DNA of 56,817 nt from JAUWOY01 sp034431315 (GTDB lineage: Bacteria; Chloroflexota; Anaerolineae; VGOG01), in contig DAOUDK010000146.1 in NCBI GenBank assembly GCA_034431315.1, positions 1-56,817 of the forward strand, in the 5' to 3' direction. The translations under genes were made by a program, and so were the position numbers. Shown piece after piece: positions 10,001 to 17,106 of the stretch (position 1 is the first letter of the stretch; each line of letters opens with the position of its first letter). The notes beneath the pieces were generated by a model that worked only from the letters and a program-made list of their open reading frames with translations, searched no databases and was not told the origin of the DNA.

Positions 10001-11243
10001 CATGGCTCGTGTCGAAGGCCCCCGCTGTGGTGGGGAAGTCGGCGGACCGGATCCCGCCCGACACGTAGGCGCAACCCGTCCCGTCTACGGCGATGGCCTC
10101 GCCATAGTCCTTAGCGCTACCTCCCAGGAAGGTGCTGTAGAGCAGGCCATCTGGGTTGTCCTGCAGGGGAGCAAAGGAGCGGGGGAGCAAGGGGGCGGAG
10201 GAGAAGGGAGCGGTGATCTCGGTGTCGTTCACTTGAGGTTGAGTTGCCGGGAAGTCGAGGGGTGTGCCGTCGGGGGCAATGGCTTGCAGCAGAGGCAGGG
10301 TGAAGTCGCCCATGGCGGTGGTGAGGCGCAGGGCATTGCCATCCAGGGTCAGCGCGTCGGCGCCGTCCACACGCAAGCGCACCGTGCTCAGGTCTGCGCC
10401 GGCATGGGTCACCAAGCGTTGGGAGTACTGCCCGCCCTCGCTGGTCAGTTCCAGGTCCACACCGGGGTACAGGTCCACATAGCGTACCCCGCCCCACACG
10501 GGCACGTCGGGGTGCCACTGGTCGGGGTCGTTGCCGATGAAGTAGGAGACCACCGTGTCCAGGCGGTCGAAGGGCTCAAGGCGGGGGTGGGGGTTGGCGC
10601 CGGGGAAGGTGAGGCGTAGGTTGACGCCTTTGCGGGGCTGGCCCTCATGGCCCTCACCCCCGGCCCCTCTCCCAAACCTGGGAGAGGGGAGAAAGGCTCC
10701 CCCTTCTCCCAGATTGGGAGAAGGGGGCTGGGGGGATGAGGGCTTTTCCAGCACTGTCACCCAGATGGCATCCTCGGTCAGCCACATGGTGCCCGTGCCG
10801 CCACGCACCTGGAAGCGGGCGCGTTCGTCAAACTGGCCCACGTTCTCGATGAACATGACGGGACTGCTGCGCAACGCGGCGGAGACGCGGGTGGTCGTGC
10901 TGGGGGATTGAACCACTGATGCCGCTGAGAGAGCGCCACGTTCAGTGGCTTCAGTGCCGTTCAGTGCGGTCAGTGATTCCAACGGTTGCCGCTCCAGGCG
11001 GGGGGCAGCGGAGACGCGGGTGGTGGCACCGGGTGCGCTGTCAACGAATGGGGAACGAATAAACGAATGGGCTGCAGCGGATTCGTTTATTCGCTTTGGA
11101 TTCGTTGACAGGGACGCCACAGTAGGGGCAACGGCGCCAGCCAGGGGCAGGGCGGTGAGGATGATGAGAAGGACGGTTAGGGCCAGAGCAGCAATCGGCG
11201 GAAGGACTCGCTTCAGTGTTGCGTCAATGTGTCTTCGCTTCAT
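7038..11243 (-). CDS. Giant secreted SBBP-repeat protein with LytM-type peptidase and dockerin-like tail
   Basis: 1,401 aa from the ATG at 11243, chosen because AAAGGAG precedes it and a signal peptide follows at once (MKRRHIDATLKRV, hydrophobic core, LPLAGAVA). Upstream codons in frame derive from a dispersed repeat. Order: an N-terminal domain ending near 350; about eight SBBP beta-propeller repeats (DAFVVKLNADGTGLAYATFLG type); a LytM/M23-like segment (HNGIDFSY and HLHLSV supply metal ligands); a beta-sandwich; a PPC-like domain; a dockerin-like end with paired D-x-D-G-x-I calcium loops. It is probably extracellular. A REP-like double hairpin is inserted in frame at 10650-10735. Confidence 0.85.
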   Translation of the reverse strand: MKRRHIDATLKRVLPPIAALALTVLLIILTALPLAGAVAPTVASLSTNPKRINESAAAHSFIRSPFVDSAPGATTRVSAAPRLERQPLESLTALNGTEATERGALSAASVVQSPSTTTRVSAALRSSPVMFIENVGQFDERARFQVRGGTGTMWLTEDAIWVTVLEKPSSPQPPSPNLGEGGAFLPSPRFGRGAGGEGHEGQPRKGVNLRLTFPGANPHPRLEPFDRLDTVVSYFIGNDPDQWHPDVPVWGGVRYVDLYPGVDLELTSEGGQYSQRLVTHAGADLSTVRLRVDGADALTLDGNALRLTTAMGDFTLPLLQAIAPDGTPLDFPATQPQVNDTEITAPFSSAPLLPRSFAPLQDNPDGLLYSTFLGGSAKDYGEAIAVDGTGCAYVSGGIRSADFPTTAGAFDTSHGGGTDAFVVKLAPDGGSLAYATFLGGSGGDTGWAIALDGTGNAYVAGGTDSSDFPITAGAFDTSHGGTDAFVVKLAPDGGSLAYATFLGGSSLDGSFAIAVDGIGSAYVTGITESSNFPTTAEAFDTSHNGGQDAFVVKLNADGTGLAYATFLGGSSQDVGRAISVDGSGSAYVTGYTPSSDFPTTAGAFDTSYNGGYDAFVVKLNADGTGLIYATLLGGSTYDYGDYGEAIVVDGAGSAYVSGLTTSSDFPATEEAFDSSYNGGYDAFVVKVNAEGTELAYAAFLGGGHHDQGRAIAVDGAGSAYVSGWTKSSDFPTTPGAFDTTYNGGYYGYDAFVVKVNASGTGLAYATFLGGSDDDYSGWAIAVDGSGSAYVAGYTWSSNFPTTEGAFDTTYNGGNIDAFVAKLAMGGVGPPTPFLDLPFEYTNFGEATLANKGGLGPGRVNAWFDHTYPNGRNYNLTLWNGRIYTGAEQTYDDCLSYGTCYDGHNGIDFSYADPQPNEPGNQPLPIRPAAGGDISETVTACTDSCRYGSCLACGAYGNYVIVNHWNHYFTRYAHLREVRVSEGQPVTAADTLGIMGATGHVEGRGDGTHLHLSVYYDDNDDGTWSENEVVDPFHWRGSPPEPWEANGGPTSYYLWIHQVSTQDPVSGDQGATMTDTTGHIQAIIPPGAFSGQAILELSPVPVAEPSAQLRGTGRSFWLRLLEWLLEGSSLQSATTLQSTTQLTLTKPITLTVTYTDTDVLHLDVTQLALHRWDEEQETWHPLTTTVDLANHVVTAQTEDLGDFDLQAPLLCATDDLEPDDGYAAARWVWPNDWPLARGLDIPQDSDWVSFQAVQGVTYTISTQNLAGSADTVLNLYDVDALTLLASNDDADGGPASELVWTAPYTGTFFVETVSAPGGTTDCSATYELTIATIPGDIIADCRVDIADIMEVASRWRLSAANPDPDNDPTTPNYEPRFDLYQDGIITVVDIMLVAVHWGETCE
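10645..10745. repeat. REP-like double palindrome inside coding sequence
   Basis: Two adjacent hairpins (11-bp CCCCTCTCCCA stem, then a CCCCCTTCTCCCA stem) translate in frame to a Pro/Gly-rich stretch of the giant secreted protein. A related element ends the kinase-fusion gene at 23,312-23,430. Confidence 0.8.
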
Positions 11244-11403
11244 CGCAAGATTCTCCTTTACTTCGACAAGCTCTGTACAAGTCTGGCTACCTGCGGATAC
11301 AAAACGCCAGCCTTGGGGCACGCAAGGGCACGGCTTGGGCTAGCGTTGCGTTCAAGAATGTGGAAAGAGAAAAGAGGGGCTTCTTCATCGGCGCACCTCC
11401 ACG

Positions 11404-11811
11404 CTAGTCACAAACAGAAATGGCTCTTACGCTGCTGCGCCTCGTCACCCACGCCAGGGCCTCCTCATTGGCGGCTATCTCGGCCTCGATTTCGGACTTG
11501 TGCTCGTGATAGTAACTCAGCGCATCGTAGACCTGGGCCAGTGTCAGGGGCGGGTAGTTTTCGACTATTTGCTCAGGCGAATCGCCCAGGCGCACCCGCT
11601 CGGCGATGGTGCGGACACTGATCCGGGTGCCGGCGATGATCGGCCGCCCGCCGCATACGCCCTCAATCCGCACGATGTGCGGATGCTCCGTCTGGACACG
11701 CAATGAAGCCATCTTAGCTAACTGGCCCATTGCCTTTTGCATTCTCCCCAACATTTCCTTGATGTCACCCAGGTCGGTGTAGAGTTGTTGAACATCTAGT
11801 TCCACTGTCAT
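11404..11811 (-). CDS. DUF433 domain protein (antitoxin-like)
   Basis: 135 aa. Residues about 45-110 carry the DUF433 winged-helix-like signature (HIVRIEGVCGGRPIIAGTRISVRTI, then ENYPPLTLAQVYDALSYY). The first 45 residues are a helical extension with MQKAMGQLAKM. DUF433 proteins are often antitoxin-like DNA binders beside a PIN-type toxin; none is next to it here, so it is a solo copy. It has its own promoter (11856-11884), back-to-back with the tRNA promoter. Confidence 0.8.
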   Translation of the reverse strand: MTVELDVQQLYTDLGDIKEMLGRMQKAMGQLAKMASLRVQTEHPHIVRIEGVCGGRPIIAGTRISVRTIAERVRLGDSPEQIVENYPPLTLAQVYDALSYYHEHKSEIEAEIAANEEALAWVTRRSSVRAISVCD

Positions 11812-11855
11812 ACCACTACCCTCCGCTTCTTAGAAATGCCTCGCCAACCACAGCT

Positions 11856-11884
11856 ATTCTATCACAATGTGTCCCCTCTGTCAA
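11856..11884 (-). promoter_or_regulatory. Sigma70-type promoter for the DUF433 gene
   Basis: Minus-strand TTGACA-N17-TAGAAT, 45 nt upstream of the start codon. It is divergent from the tRNA promoter, with only 8 nt between the two -35 boxes. Confidence 0.75.
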
Positions 11885-11892
11885 TACTCAAC

Positions 11893-11921
11893 TTGACATT
11901 TACCCCGTTTGTTGGTAAAAT
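11893..11921 (+). promoter_or_regulatory. Sigma70-type promoter for tRNA-Glu
   Basis: TTGACA-N17-TAAAAT, with the tRNA 5' end 17 nt past the -10 box. Confidence 0.8.
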
Positions 11922-11937
11922 ACTTGCCACAAAGCAA

Positions 11938-12010
11938 GGCGCATTCGTCTAGGGGTCAAGGACACTGCCCTCTCAAGGCAGAAACAGGGGTTCGATTCCC
12001 CTATGCGCTA
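11938..12010 (+). tRNA. tRNA-Glu (anticodon CTC)
   Basis: A complete cloverleaf: acceptor GGCGCAT with ATGCGCT (first pair G-T), D-stem GTCT/GGAC, anticodon stem CTGCC/GGCAG with loop CTCTCAA giving anticodon CTC, T-stem AGGGG/CCCCT with TTCGATT loop, discriminator A. The 3' CCA is not encoded. A promoter lies at 11893-11921 and a terminator follows at once. Confidence 0.95.
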
Positions 12011-12016
12011 CTAAGC

Positions 12017-12052
12017 CAAGAGCCCAAGGGTTACCCTGGGCTCTTGCTGTTT
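12017..12052 (+). terminator. Terminator of the tRNA-Glu transcript
   Basis: A 10-bp stem (12017-12026 with 12037-12046) extended by a GGG/CCC inner stem, then CTGTTT. Confidence 0.8.
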
Positions 12053-12107
12053 CACAAGCTGGACACTGCGTTTTTTTTCGTAGTGACGACTTCAGTCGTC
12101 CACAAGC

Positions 12108-13121
12108 TCACTCGAAGAGCTTGGCGATCTCATCCCTCTCAAAGTAGGGAAGCCCCCTCGCCACCCCGCCAGCCATCAATGTCAACCCCTCTTCCCGGGC
12201 TACGACCTGGCCGATGATCGCAGCCGCGATGCCTGCCTCGTTCAGCTTCTCGATGACCCGCGCTGAGTCTTGCGGCGACAGGACGATGAGCAGCGAGCCT
12301 GAGGCGATGATCCCCAGGGGATCGAGACCGTAATCGGCACAGAGAAGGATTGTCTCCGGAAGTACCTCGATCCGCTCCTGGTTTATCAACAGACCCACGT
12401 TGGCCGCCTGAGCCAACTCCCGCAGGCCCATGGCCAGCCCGCCCTCCGTGGGATCGTGCATGGCGTGAACCCGCGCCTGAGCGGTGGCGATCTGAGCCTC
12501 GCGCACCACGCTGATGCCCGGCTGATGGAGGAAATCCCGGCAGCGGTCAATGAAATCCGCCGAGTACCTGCTGGCCAGCTCCCCCGCCTTCTCCCGGGCA
12601 ATGATGGAGGTGGCCTCGATGGCGATGCCCTTGGTGAGAATTATGTCGTCCCCCACCTGGGCCCCGGCGGTGGTCACCAGCTTGTCCCGTTCCACCTCGC
12701 CCAGCATCTGTCCCACCACGATGGGCCGGGCCAGGCCGTGGGTGATCTCGGTGTGGCCCCCACAAAAGGAGACCCCTAGCTGGCGGCAGGCATCGGAGAG
12801 CTGGGAGAAGATGCACTCCACCATGGCCCGATCAGTGCTCCCCGCAGGCAAAAGGACGGTGGCCAGAAACCACCTGGGAACGGCGCCGGTGGCAGCCACG
12901 TCGTTGGCGTTGACGTTGACCGCGTACCAGCCTATCTCCTCAGTGGCGAAGGTGATGGGATCGGTCTTGGCCACCAGATAACGGTCGCCGAAGTCTATCA
13001 CCGTGGCATCCTCGCCCACCGCAGCACCTACCACCACCCGCTCGTTGACCTGGGTATACCTGGCCAAGACCTGTCCCAGGTAATCCATCTCCAGCTTGCC
13101 TACCGGCAGATAATTCGGCAT
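12108..13121 (-). CDS. AIR synthase-related protein (HypE-like ATP-binding enzyme)
   Basis: 337 aa from the ATG at 13121 (GAGGG upstream; PVGKLEMDYLG begins the family homology). The fold matches the PurM/ThiL/HypE/SelD superfamily: GEDATVIDFGDRYLVAKTDPI, then VNANDVAATGAVPRWFLATVLLP, and a C-terminal ATP-grasp-like half with HAMHDPTEGGLAMGLRELA. True HypE ends in a cysteine that receives the cyanide precursor. This protein ends in KLFE with no C-terminal Cys and no hyp neighbours, so it is a paralogue of unknown substrate. It is preceded by a leader-peptide attenuator (13149-13319). Confidence 0.85.
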   Translation of the reverse strand: MPNYLPVGKLEMDYLGQVLARYTQVNERVVVGAAVGEDATVIDFGDRYLVAKTDPITFATEEIGWYAVNVNANDVAATGAVPRWFLATVLLPAGSTDRAMVECIFSQLSDACRQLGVSFCGGHTEITHGLARPIVVGQMLGEVERDKLVTTAGAQVGDDIILTKGIAIEATSIIAREKAGELASRYSADFIDRCRDFLHQPGISVVREAQIATAQARVHAMHDPTEGGLAMGLRELAQAANVGLLINQERIEVLPETILLCADYGLDPLGIIASGSLLIVLSPQDSARVIEKLNEAGIAAAIIGQVVAREEGLTLMAGGVARGLPYFERDEIAKLFE

Positions 13122-13148
13122 CTTTCCCTCACTTACAAAACGGTTTGC

Positions 13149-13185
13149 AAAGACAAAGGGCCTCCTCATGAAGAAGAAGAGGCCC
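13149..13185 (-). terminator. Attenuator terminator upstream of the HypE-like gene
   Basis: Minus-strand stem GGGCCTC/GAGGCCC (13158-13164 with 13179-13185) followed by a T-rich run. It sits between the leader ORF and the structural gene, 28 nt before the chosen start codon. Confidence 0.65.
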
Positions 13186-13192
13186 CTCGTTT

Positions 13193-13233
13193 GCGCCGTA
13201 GCTAGCTCCCAAAGGGAGGCGATGCTACGGCGC
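13193..13233 (-). promoter_or_regulatory. Pause/anti-antiterminator-type hairpin over the leader ORF
   Basis: A perfect 10-bp stem (13193-13202 with 13224-13233) holds an inner CTCCC-AAA-GGGAG stem and covers the second half of the leader ORF. Pairing of its GCCTCC segment with the GAGGGGC of the next hairpin would be an alternative fold; that switch is inference. Confidence 0.6.
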
Positions 13234-13255
13234 TATTACTACTACTGTGGTCCAT
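13202..13255 (-). CDS. Putative 17-aa leader peptide
   Basis: Reads MDHSSSNSAVASPPFGS and ends in TAG. The AGGAGGTGAT just upstream is a full match to the 16S anti-SD, unusually strong for so short a frame. A promoter lies 36 nt upstream and two ordered hairpins follow. Three consecutive AGT serine codons near the start make serine (or its tRNA) the natural guess for the sensed signal, but this is inference. Confidence 0.55.
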   Translation of the reverse strand: MDHSSSNSAVASPPFGS

Positions 13256-13290
13256 TGGCATCACCTCCTATATCAATGATAGCAACTAAT

Positions 13291-13319
13291 ATTATCCCTC
13301 AAAAGGGGCAATTTGTCAA
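13291..13319 (-). promoter_or_regulatory. Promoter of the attenuator/HypE-like unit
   Basis: Minus-strand TTGACA-N17-GATAAT; predicted RNA start near 13284, giving a leader of about 160 nt. Confidence 0.75.
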
Positions 13320-13350
13320 ATATGGTATCCAAAGCCTCGGAGGTCTAGCC

Positions 13351-13405
13351 AAAAAGAAAACCCGCTCCGCTGGATTGCATTGCAACTACACCCCTGGAGC
13401 GGGTT
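13351..13405 (-). terminator. Terminator after the DUF5679 gene
   Basis: A 10-bp stem AACCCGCTCC/GGAGCGGGTT with a long loop, followed on the minus strand by TTCTTTTTG. Confidence 0.85.
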
Positions 13406-13444
13406 ATCTCAACTAAGGTCTTGACTTTAACCACGGCGATCCAT

Positions 13445-13602
13445 CTATTCCTTCTTCTTGGGCAAGAACTTGAACATCCCGCTGCCACACTCGGGGCAGG
13501 TGCCCTTGGCCGCCAGGCGGCCATTCTTCATGGTTACCTCCTTGGCATCTTTCATGACTCTCTTCTCCCTGCACTTAACACAATAACCTTCCACTTCCAC
13601 TG
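13445..13602 (-). pseudogene. DUF5679 zinc-ribbon protein, frameshifted
   Basis: Two frames together give a normal ~51-aa DUF5679 protein: GYCVKCREKR (first CxxC) in one frame, then MKDAKEVTMKNGRLAAKG and TCPECGSGMFKF (second CxxC) in another. The break lies in the run GAGAAGAGAGAGTC near 13560. One GA unit too many accounts for it, because removing two bases restores a continuous frame. The GTG start is preceded by GGAGGTGA and a terminator follows, so the locus is otherwise intact. It may be a real mutation, slippage, or a consensus error. The family binds zinc through two CxxC pairs; its role is unknown. Confidence 0.8.
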
Positions 13603-13682
13603 CCTTTCACCTCCTTCCATGTTATTTGTTGAGGCCATTATAGCATAAAATGTCTATCTTGACAATTTCTCTCCACTTAGCC

Positions 13683-14321
13683 TCACTGACCTCCCCCAGC
13701 TTTTATCAGTCGCCCGGCCAGCATTCCGCCCAGCACGGCCAAGTCCTCCGTGGGCAGGTAATGGCTCGCCGCTGCGTCGAAGAGCACATTGGCCGAGGCA
13801 GGGAACTCCTCGTCCGCCAGGTAGAGGACGGCGGCCAGCCGGAGGCGCGGGAACATGGGGAAAAGAAAAGATGCATCGCCATAGGTCAAGCGCGTCCCAC
13901 CCAGGGCCTCAGCCGCGGCCACGAAGCCATCCAGGTCGCTGCCGAAAGCCTGGGCCAGGCGAAGGTTGGCCCGCCGTCGAAAGGCCGCATCGTAAACCCG
14001 CCCCCCAGGCAGTTCACGGAAAGCGACCCAGGAATCGGCCAGACGGGTGCCATCGGCGTTGATGAGATAGTGCAGAACGAGGATCTTGACAGCAATAGGC
14101 GGCTCTTGCCCTACCTCCACCTCTTCCACCGAAATCTCAGGGTAGCGGACGACGTAATCCTTTCCCCAGAACCTCACTTCAATCTGGCTGCTGGCATCGG
14201 TCAAGCTGGTGTGCTTGGTGTCGCTGCGCAAGGCCACCAGCCAGGGATCGAGGGATTGCAGATCGGCGACGGCTTTGTCCAAGGCTGGTCCGTAGGTCTC
14301 CTCCGGTGTTCTTTGTTTCAT
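13683..14321 (-). CDS. DUF3786 domain protein
   Basis: 212 aa, soluble. It follows the DUF3786 layout: an N-terminal helix (TYGPALDKAVADL), a strand pair around IEVRFWGKDYVV, the signature region VKILVLHYLINADGTRLADSWVAFRELPGG at about 78-108, and the late DASFLFPMFPRLRLAAVLYLADEEFP segment that recalls a redox or metal site seen in the family. These proteins occur in anaerobes and are often found near corrinoid or one-carbon genes, which are absent here. Function unknown. Confidence 0.85.
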   Translation of the reverse strand: MKQRTPEETYGPALDKAVADLQSLDPWLVALRSDTKHTSLTDASSQIEVRFWGKDYVVRYPEISVEEVEVGQEPPIAVKILVLHYLINADGTRLADSWVAFRELPGGRVYDAAFRRRANLRLAQAFGSDLDGFVAAAEALGGTRLTYGDASFLFPMFPRLRLAAVLYLADEEFPASANVLFDAAASHYLPTEDLAVLGGMLAGRLIKAGGGQ

Positions 14322-14407
14322 CTCAACCTCCTATCAAACTGCCATATATTCTACACGAACCCAGCCCAATTGTCCAATCAGCCGGAGACGTGAAGCGTGT
14401 TGCGTCA

Positions 14408-14437
14408 TTGGCACGATGAAGCGAAAGGTAGTATAAT
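14408..14437 (+). promoter_or_regulatory. Sigma70-type promoter for the TIM-barrel isomerase gene
   Basis: TTGGCA (14408-14413)-N18-TATAAT (14432-14437). Its position rules out starts upstream of about 14445 and supports the GTG start at 14460. Confidence 0.75.
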
Positions 14438-14459
14438 AAGCTTGACTGGAGGCTATCTC

Positions 14460-15344
14460 GTGCAACCATCCCTGTCCACCATGTGGATTCAACAGCGCTT
14501 CGATAATCTCAACGATTTTTTCGCCGCCGGTAACGCCATGGGCTTCAAGCAATTTGAGCTGGGACACGTCGTCAGGCCTGAAATGTTCGATGGGGTGCAG
14601 CCAGGCCAGCAGAAAATCTCCAGCATCCACGCCCCTTGCCCAGCCAACCCAGGCCCTTGGGACTACCTGGCTTCTCTGGATGAGGGAAAACGCAAGCAGG
14701 CTGTAGCTCAGGCAATTGACACCATCGCTTTGGCGCAAAAGTTCAAGGCCCCCGTCGTGGTACTGCACATGGGGAAAGTGGCTATAGATCCCTCGCTGGA
14801 GAGGCGCTTGCGTGTCCTGCACAACGAGGGCCAGCAGGATACTCAGGAGTACGAAGACGCAATGCGGCGGCTGGTGGAAGCCAGGGCCAGGGTGCAAGCA
14901 CGGAGCCTAGCTGCAGCGGCCATGAGCCTGAGGGAGATCAGTCAATACGCCCAGGCCACTGGCATCGGGCTTAGCCTGGAGAACCGCTATTACTACTACG
15001 AGATTCCCAACCTGGGGGAAATGAGAACCCTCTTGACCTCGTCGGACCCGGCGACGGTCTTCTACTGGCACGACACCGGCCATGCTCAGAATCTGGAGAA
15101 GCTGGGGTTCACCCGCCACGAAGAATGGTTGAAAGCCTTCGCCTCGCGGATGGTAGGCGTGCACCTCCACGATATTGTGGGGCTGCGGGATCATCTCGTC
15201 GCCGGCAGGGGCGAGATGAACTGGCCCGTGATCGCCTCCCACCTGCCTGCCCAGGCCATCCGCACCTGTGAGTTCGATTGGCCCTACAGTGAGGAAGAAA
15301 TCGTAGCCGGCGTGGAATACCTGCGCCAAGCGGGCTGCCTTTGA
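14460..15344 (+). CDS. Sugar phosphate isomerase/epimerase-like TIM-barrel protein (AP endonuclease 2 superfamily)
   Basis: 294 aa from a GTG start with TGGAGG 7 nt upstream. The frame stays open further 5', but the promoter lies inside that extension. Seen: FELGHVV, ISSIHAPCPANPG, VVVLHMGK, GIGLSLENRYYYYEIP, FYWHDTGHAQNL and GVHLHDIVGLRDHL: the barrel-end His/Glu/Asp ligands of the xylose isomerase-like superfamily. It probably isomerises or epimerises a sugar derivative; endonuclease IV activity is less likely because the spacing of ligands is sugar-enzyme-like. Substrate unknown. Confidence 0.82.
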   Translation: MQPSLSTMWIQQRFDNLNDFFAAGNAMGFKQFELGHVVRPEMFDGVQPGQQKISSIHAPCPANPGPWDYLASLDEGKRKQAVAQAIDTIALAQKFKAPVVVLHMGKVAIDPSLERRLRVLHNEGQQDTQEYEDAMRRLVEARARVQARSLAAAAMSLREISQYAQATGIGLSLENRYYYYEIPNLGEMRTLLTSSDPATVFYWHDTGHAQNLEKLGFTRHEEWLKAFASRMVGVHLHDIVGLRDHLVAGRGEMNWPVIASHLPAQAIRTCEFDWPYSEEEIVAGVEYLRQAGCL

Positions 15345-15496
15345 GAGTAGCAAGCAGTCCCTTTTTCGCTACAAAGTGGCGTCCCCGCCACGTCTGGTGC
15401 GGCGCAAAACGAGGGCGGGGACGCCCCTCGGTAGCAAATGACAGGGGCTTGTGTCTTACCCCAGAAGAAAGTGTCTGTAGAACAGGAGATATGAAC

Positions 15497-17104
15497 ATGC
15501 GTATGTCAAAACTCTTCGGCCACACCCTGCGCCAGTCGCCGTCCGAGGCTCGAATCGCAAGCCATCAATTGCTTCTCAGGGCAGGCATGATCCGCCCTTC
15601 AGCAGCGGGCATATACACCTACCTGCCACTGGGACGACGAGTTCTGCACAAGATCGAACGGATCGCACGCCAGGAAATGGACGCCCTCGGCGGACAGGAG
15701 TTGTTGATGCCCCACACCCTGCCCGTCGAGGAGGTCGTGGCTGACCTGTGTCGCACGGAGATCGAATCCTATCGCCAACTTCCCACCCTGATCTACCACA
15801 TCCACTCCAAATCCCGCGACGAGCACCGCGTCGGGGTGGGCTTGATGGAGCCCCGCGAGTTCACAGCGCAAGAGGCCCTCAGTTTTCACTCCGACTCAAA
15901 GAACCTGAACGACTTTTACCCCCGCCTCTACCAGGCCTACGTAAACATCTTCCAAGCCTGCCGCCTGGAGACCGTGGCCGTAGAAACTGAGGACGGCCAC
16001 GAGTTCATCGTTCCCTGCGAGGCAGGCCAGCGCACTTTTATCTTGTGCTCCGACTGTGACTATGCCGCCCACACCGAGAGGGCAGAATTCGCCAAGCCAG
16101 CAGCGCCGCAGGAGGTGGAAAGGGCAGTCGAGAAAGTAGCAACGCCAGACTGCAAAACCATCGCGGCCCTGGCTGACTACGTCGGAGTGTCCACCACAAA
16201 AACCCTGAAAGCCATGCTCTATGCCACCGAGGAGGGGGAAGTGATCTTCGCCATCATTCGCGGCGACCTGGGGATCAGTGAGGCTAAACTGAAAAACGCT
16301 TTGGGGATCGCCGACTTATACACTGCCATAGAAAGAGAGATCGTGGCTGTGGGGGCCGTGCCTGGCTATGCCTCCCCCGTCGGGCTGAGCCGGGTGAAAG
16401 TGGTGGCCGATGACTCGGTGCTGCTGGGCTCCAACTTCGTGGCCGGGGCCAACGAGGATGGCTACCATCTGATGAACGTCAACTATCCCCGCGACTTTCG
16501 GGCCGACATCCTGACAGACATCGCCCAGGCCCAGGCCGTCTATGCCTGCCCTCGCTGCCGTGGTCAACTGACGGAAATACCAGGCCTCGGGGTCGGCTAC
16601 CTGAAGCGTGGCCAGAGCGTTGGGGCCACCTACCTCGATCGAGATGGCAAACCCAGGCCCATCGTCATGGGCTCCTACGGCCTGCACCTGGCGCGGCTGA
16701 TGGCCGCCGTGGTCGAGCAGCATCACGACCAGCATGGCATCATCTGGCCGCCCCCTATCGCTCCCTACCAGATTCACCTGGTCGCCTTGGGATCTGATGA
16801 GATGGTAGTGGCCAAAGCAGATGAGGTCTACGCCGATTTAGAAGCCCTGGGCTACGAAGTCCTCTATGATGACCGCGATGGGAGCGCGGGGGTCAAGTTC
16901 AACGATGCCGACCTCATCGGCGTCCCCCTACGCCTCACCCTGAGCCGTCGCACTCTGAAGGAAAATGTCATTGAGGTCAAGCTGCGTGGGGAAGAAGGCC
17001 GTGAAACCATCGGCCTGGACGTGCTTCCCAGAGAACTCGAGAAAAGGACTGCTTCTCGTCATTGCGAGCCGAAGCCGCGAGCGCAGCGTGGCCGCTCTCG
17101 ATAA
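15497..17104 (+). CDS. Divergent prolyl-tRNA synthetase (ProS-type) lacking part of the catalytic core
   Basis: 535 aa from the ATG at 15497 (AGGAG 8 nt upstream). The bacterial ProRS order is present: motif 1 region, INS editing domain (DCKTIAALADYVGVSTTKTLK), motif 3 and the anticodon-binding domain (IAPYQIHLVALG onward). Unusual: after LLMP at 69-72 the sequence jumps to LPVEEVVADL. About 40 residues that normally carry the LGPTHEE (TxE) proline/ATP loop are missing. Motif 2 reads RDEHRVGVGL and motif 3 GSYGLHLAR, where RDEIRPRFGL and GIGV/LxR are usual. The last ~15 residues derive from a dispersed repeat. It may be a non-canonical paralogue. Confidence 0.8.
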   Translation: MRMSKLFGHTLRQSPSEARIASHQLLLRAGMIRPSAAGIYTYLPLGRRVLHKIERIARQEMDALGGQELLMPHTLPVEEVVADLCRTEIESYRQLPTLIYHIHSKSRDEHRVGVGLMEPREFTAQEALSFHSDSKNLNDFYPRLYQAYVNIFQACRLETVAVETEDGHEFIVPCEAGQRTFILCSDCDYAAHTERAEFAKPAAPQEVERAVEKVATPDCKTIAALADYVGVSTTKTLKAMLYATEEGEVIFAIIRGDLGISEAKLKNALGIADLYTAIEREIVAVGAVPGYASPVGLSRVKVVADDSVLLGSNFVAGANEDGYHLMNVNYPRDFRADILTDIAQAQAVYACPRCRGQLTEIPGLGVGYLKRGQSVGATYLDRDGKPRPIVMGSYGLHLARLMAAVVEQHHDQHGIIWPPPIAPYQIHLVALGSDEMVVAKADEVYADLEALGYEVLYDDRDGSAGVKFNDADLIGVPLRLTLSRRTLKENVIEVKLRGEEGRETIGLDVLPRELEKRTASRHCEPKPRAQRGRSR

Positions 17105-17106
17105 GT

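Noticed and set aside
12070..12105. T8 run and GACGACTGAAGTCGTC palindrome as terminator of the HypE-like gene
   Set aside because: The T run is on the wrong side of the palindrome for the minus-strand gene; more likely a dispersed palindromic repeat.
12108..13169. HypE and the longer start at 13169
   Set aside because: No C-terminal cysteine and no hyp neighbours; the upstream ATG lies in the attenuator loop, while 13121 has its own RBS and starts the homology.
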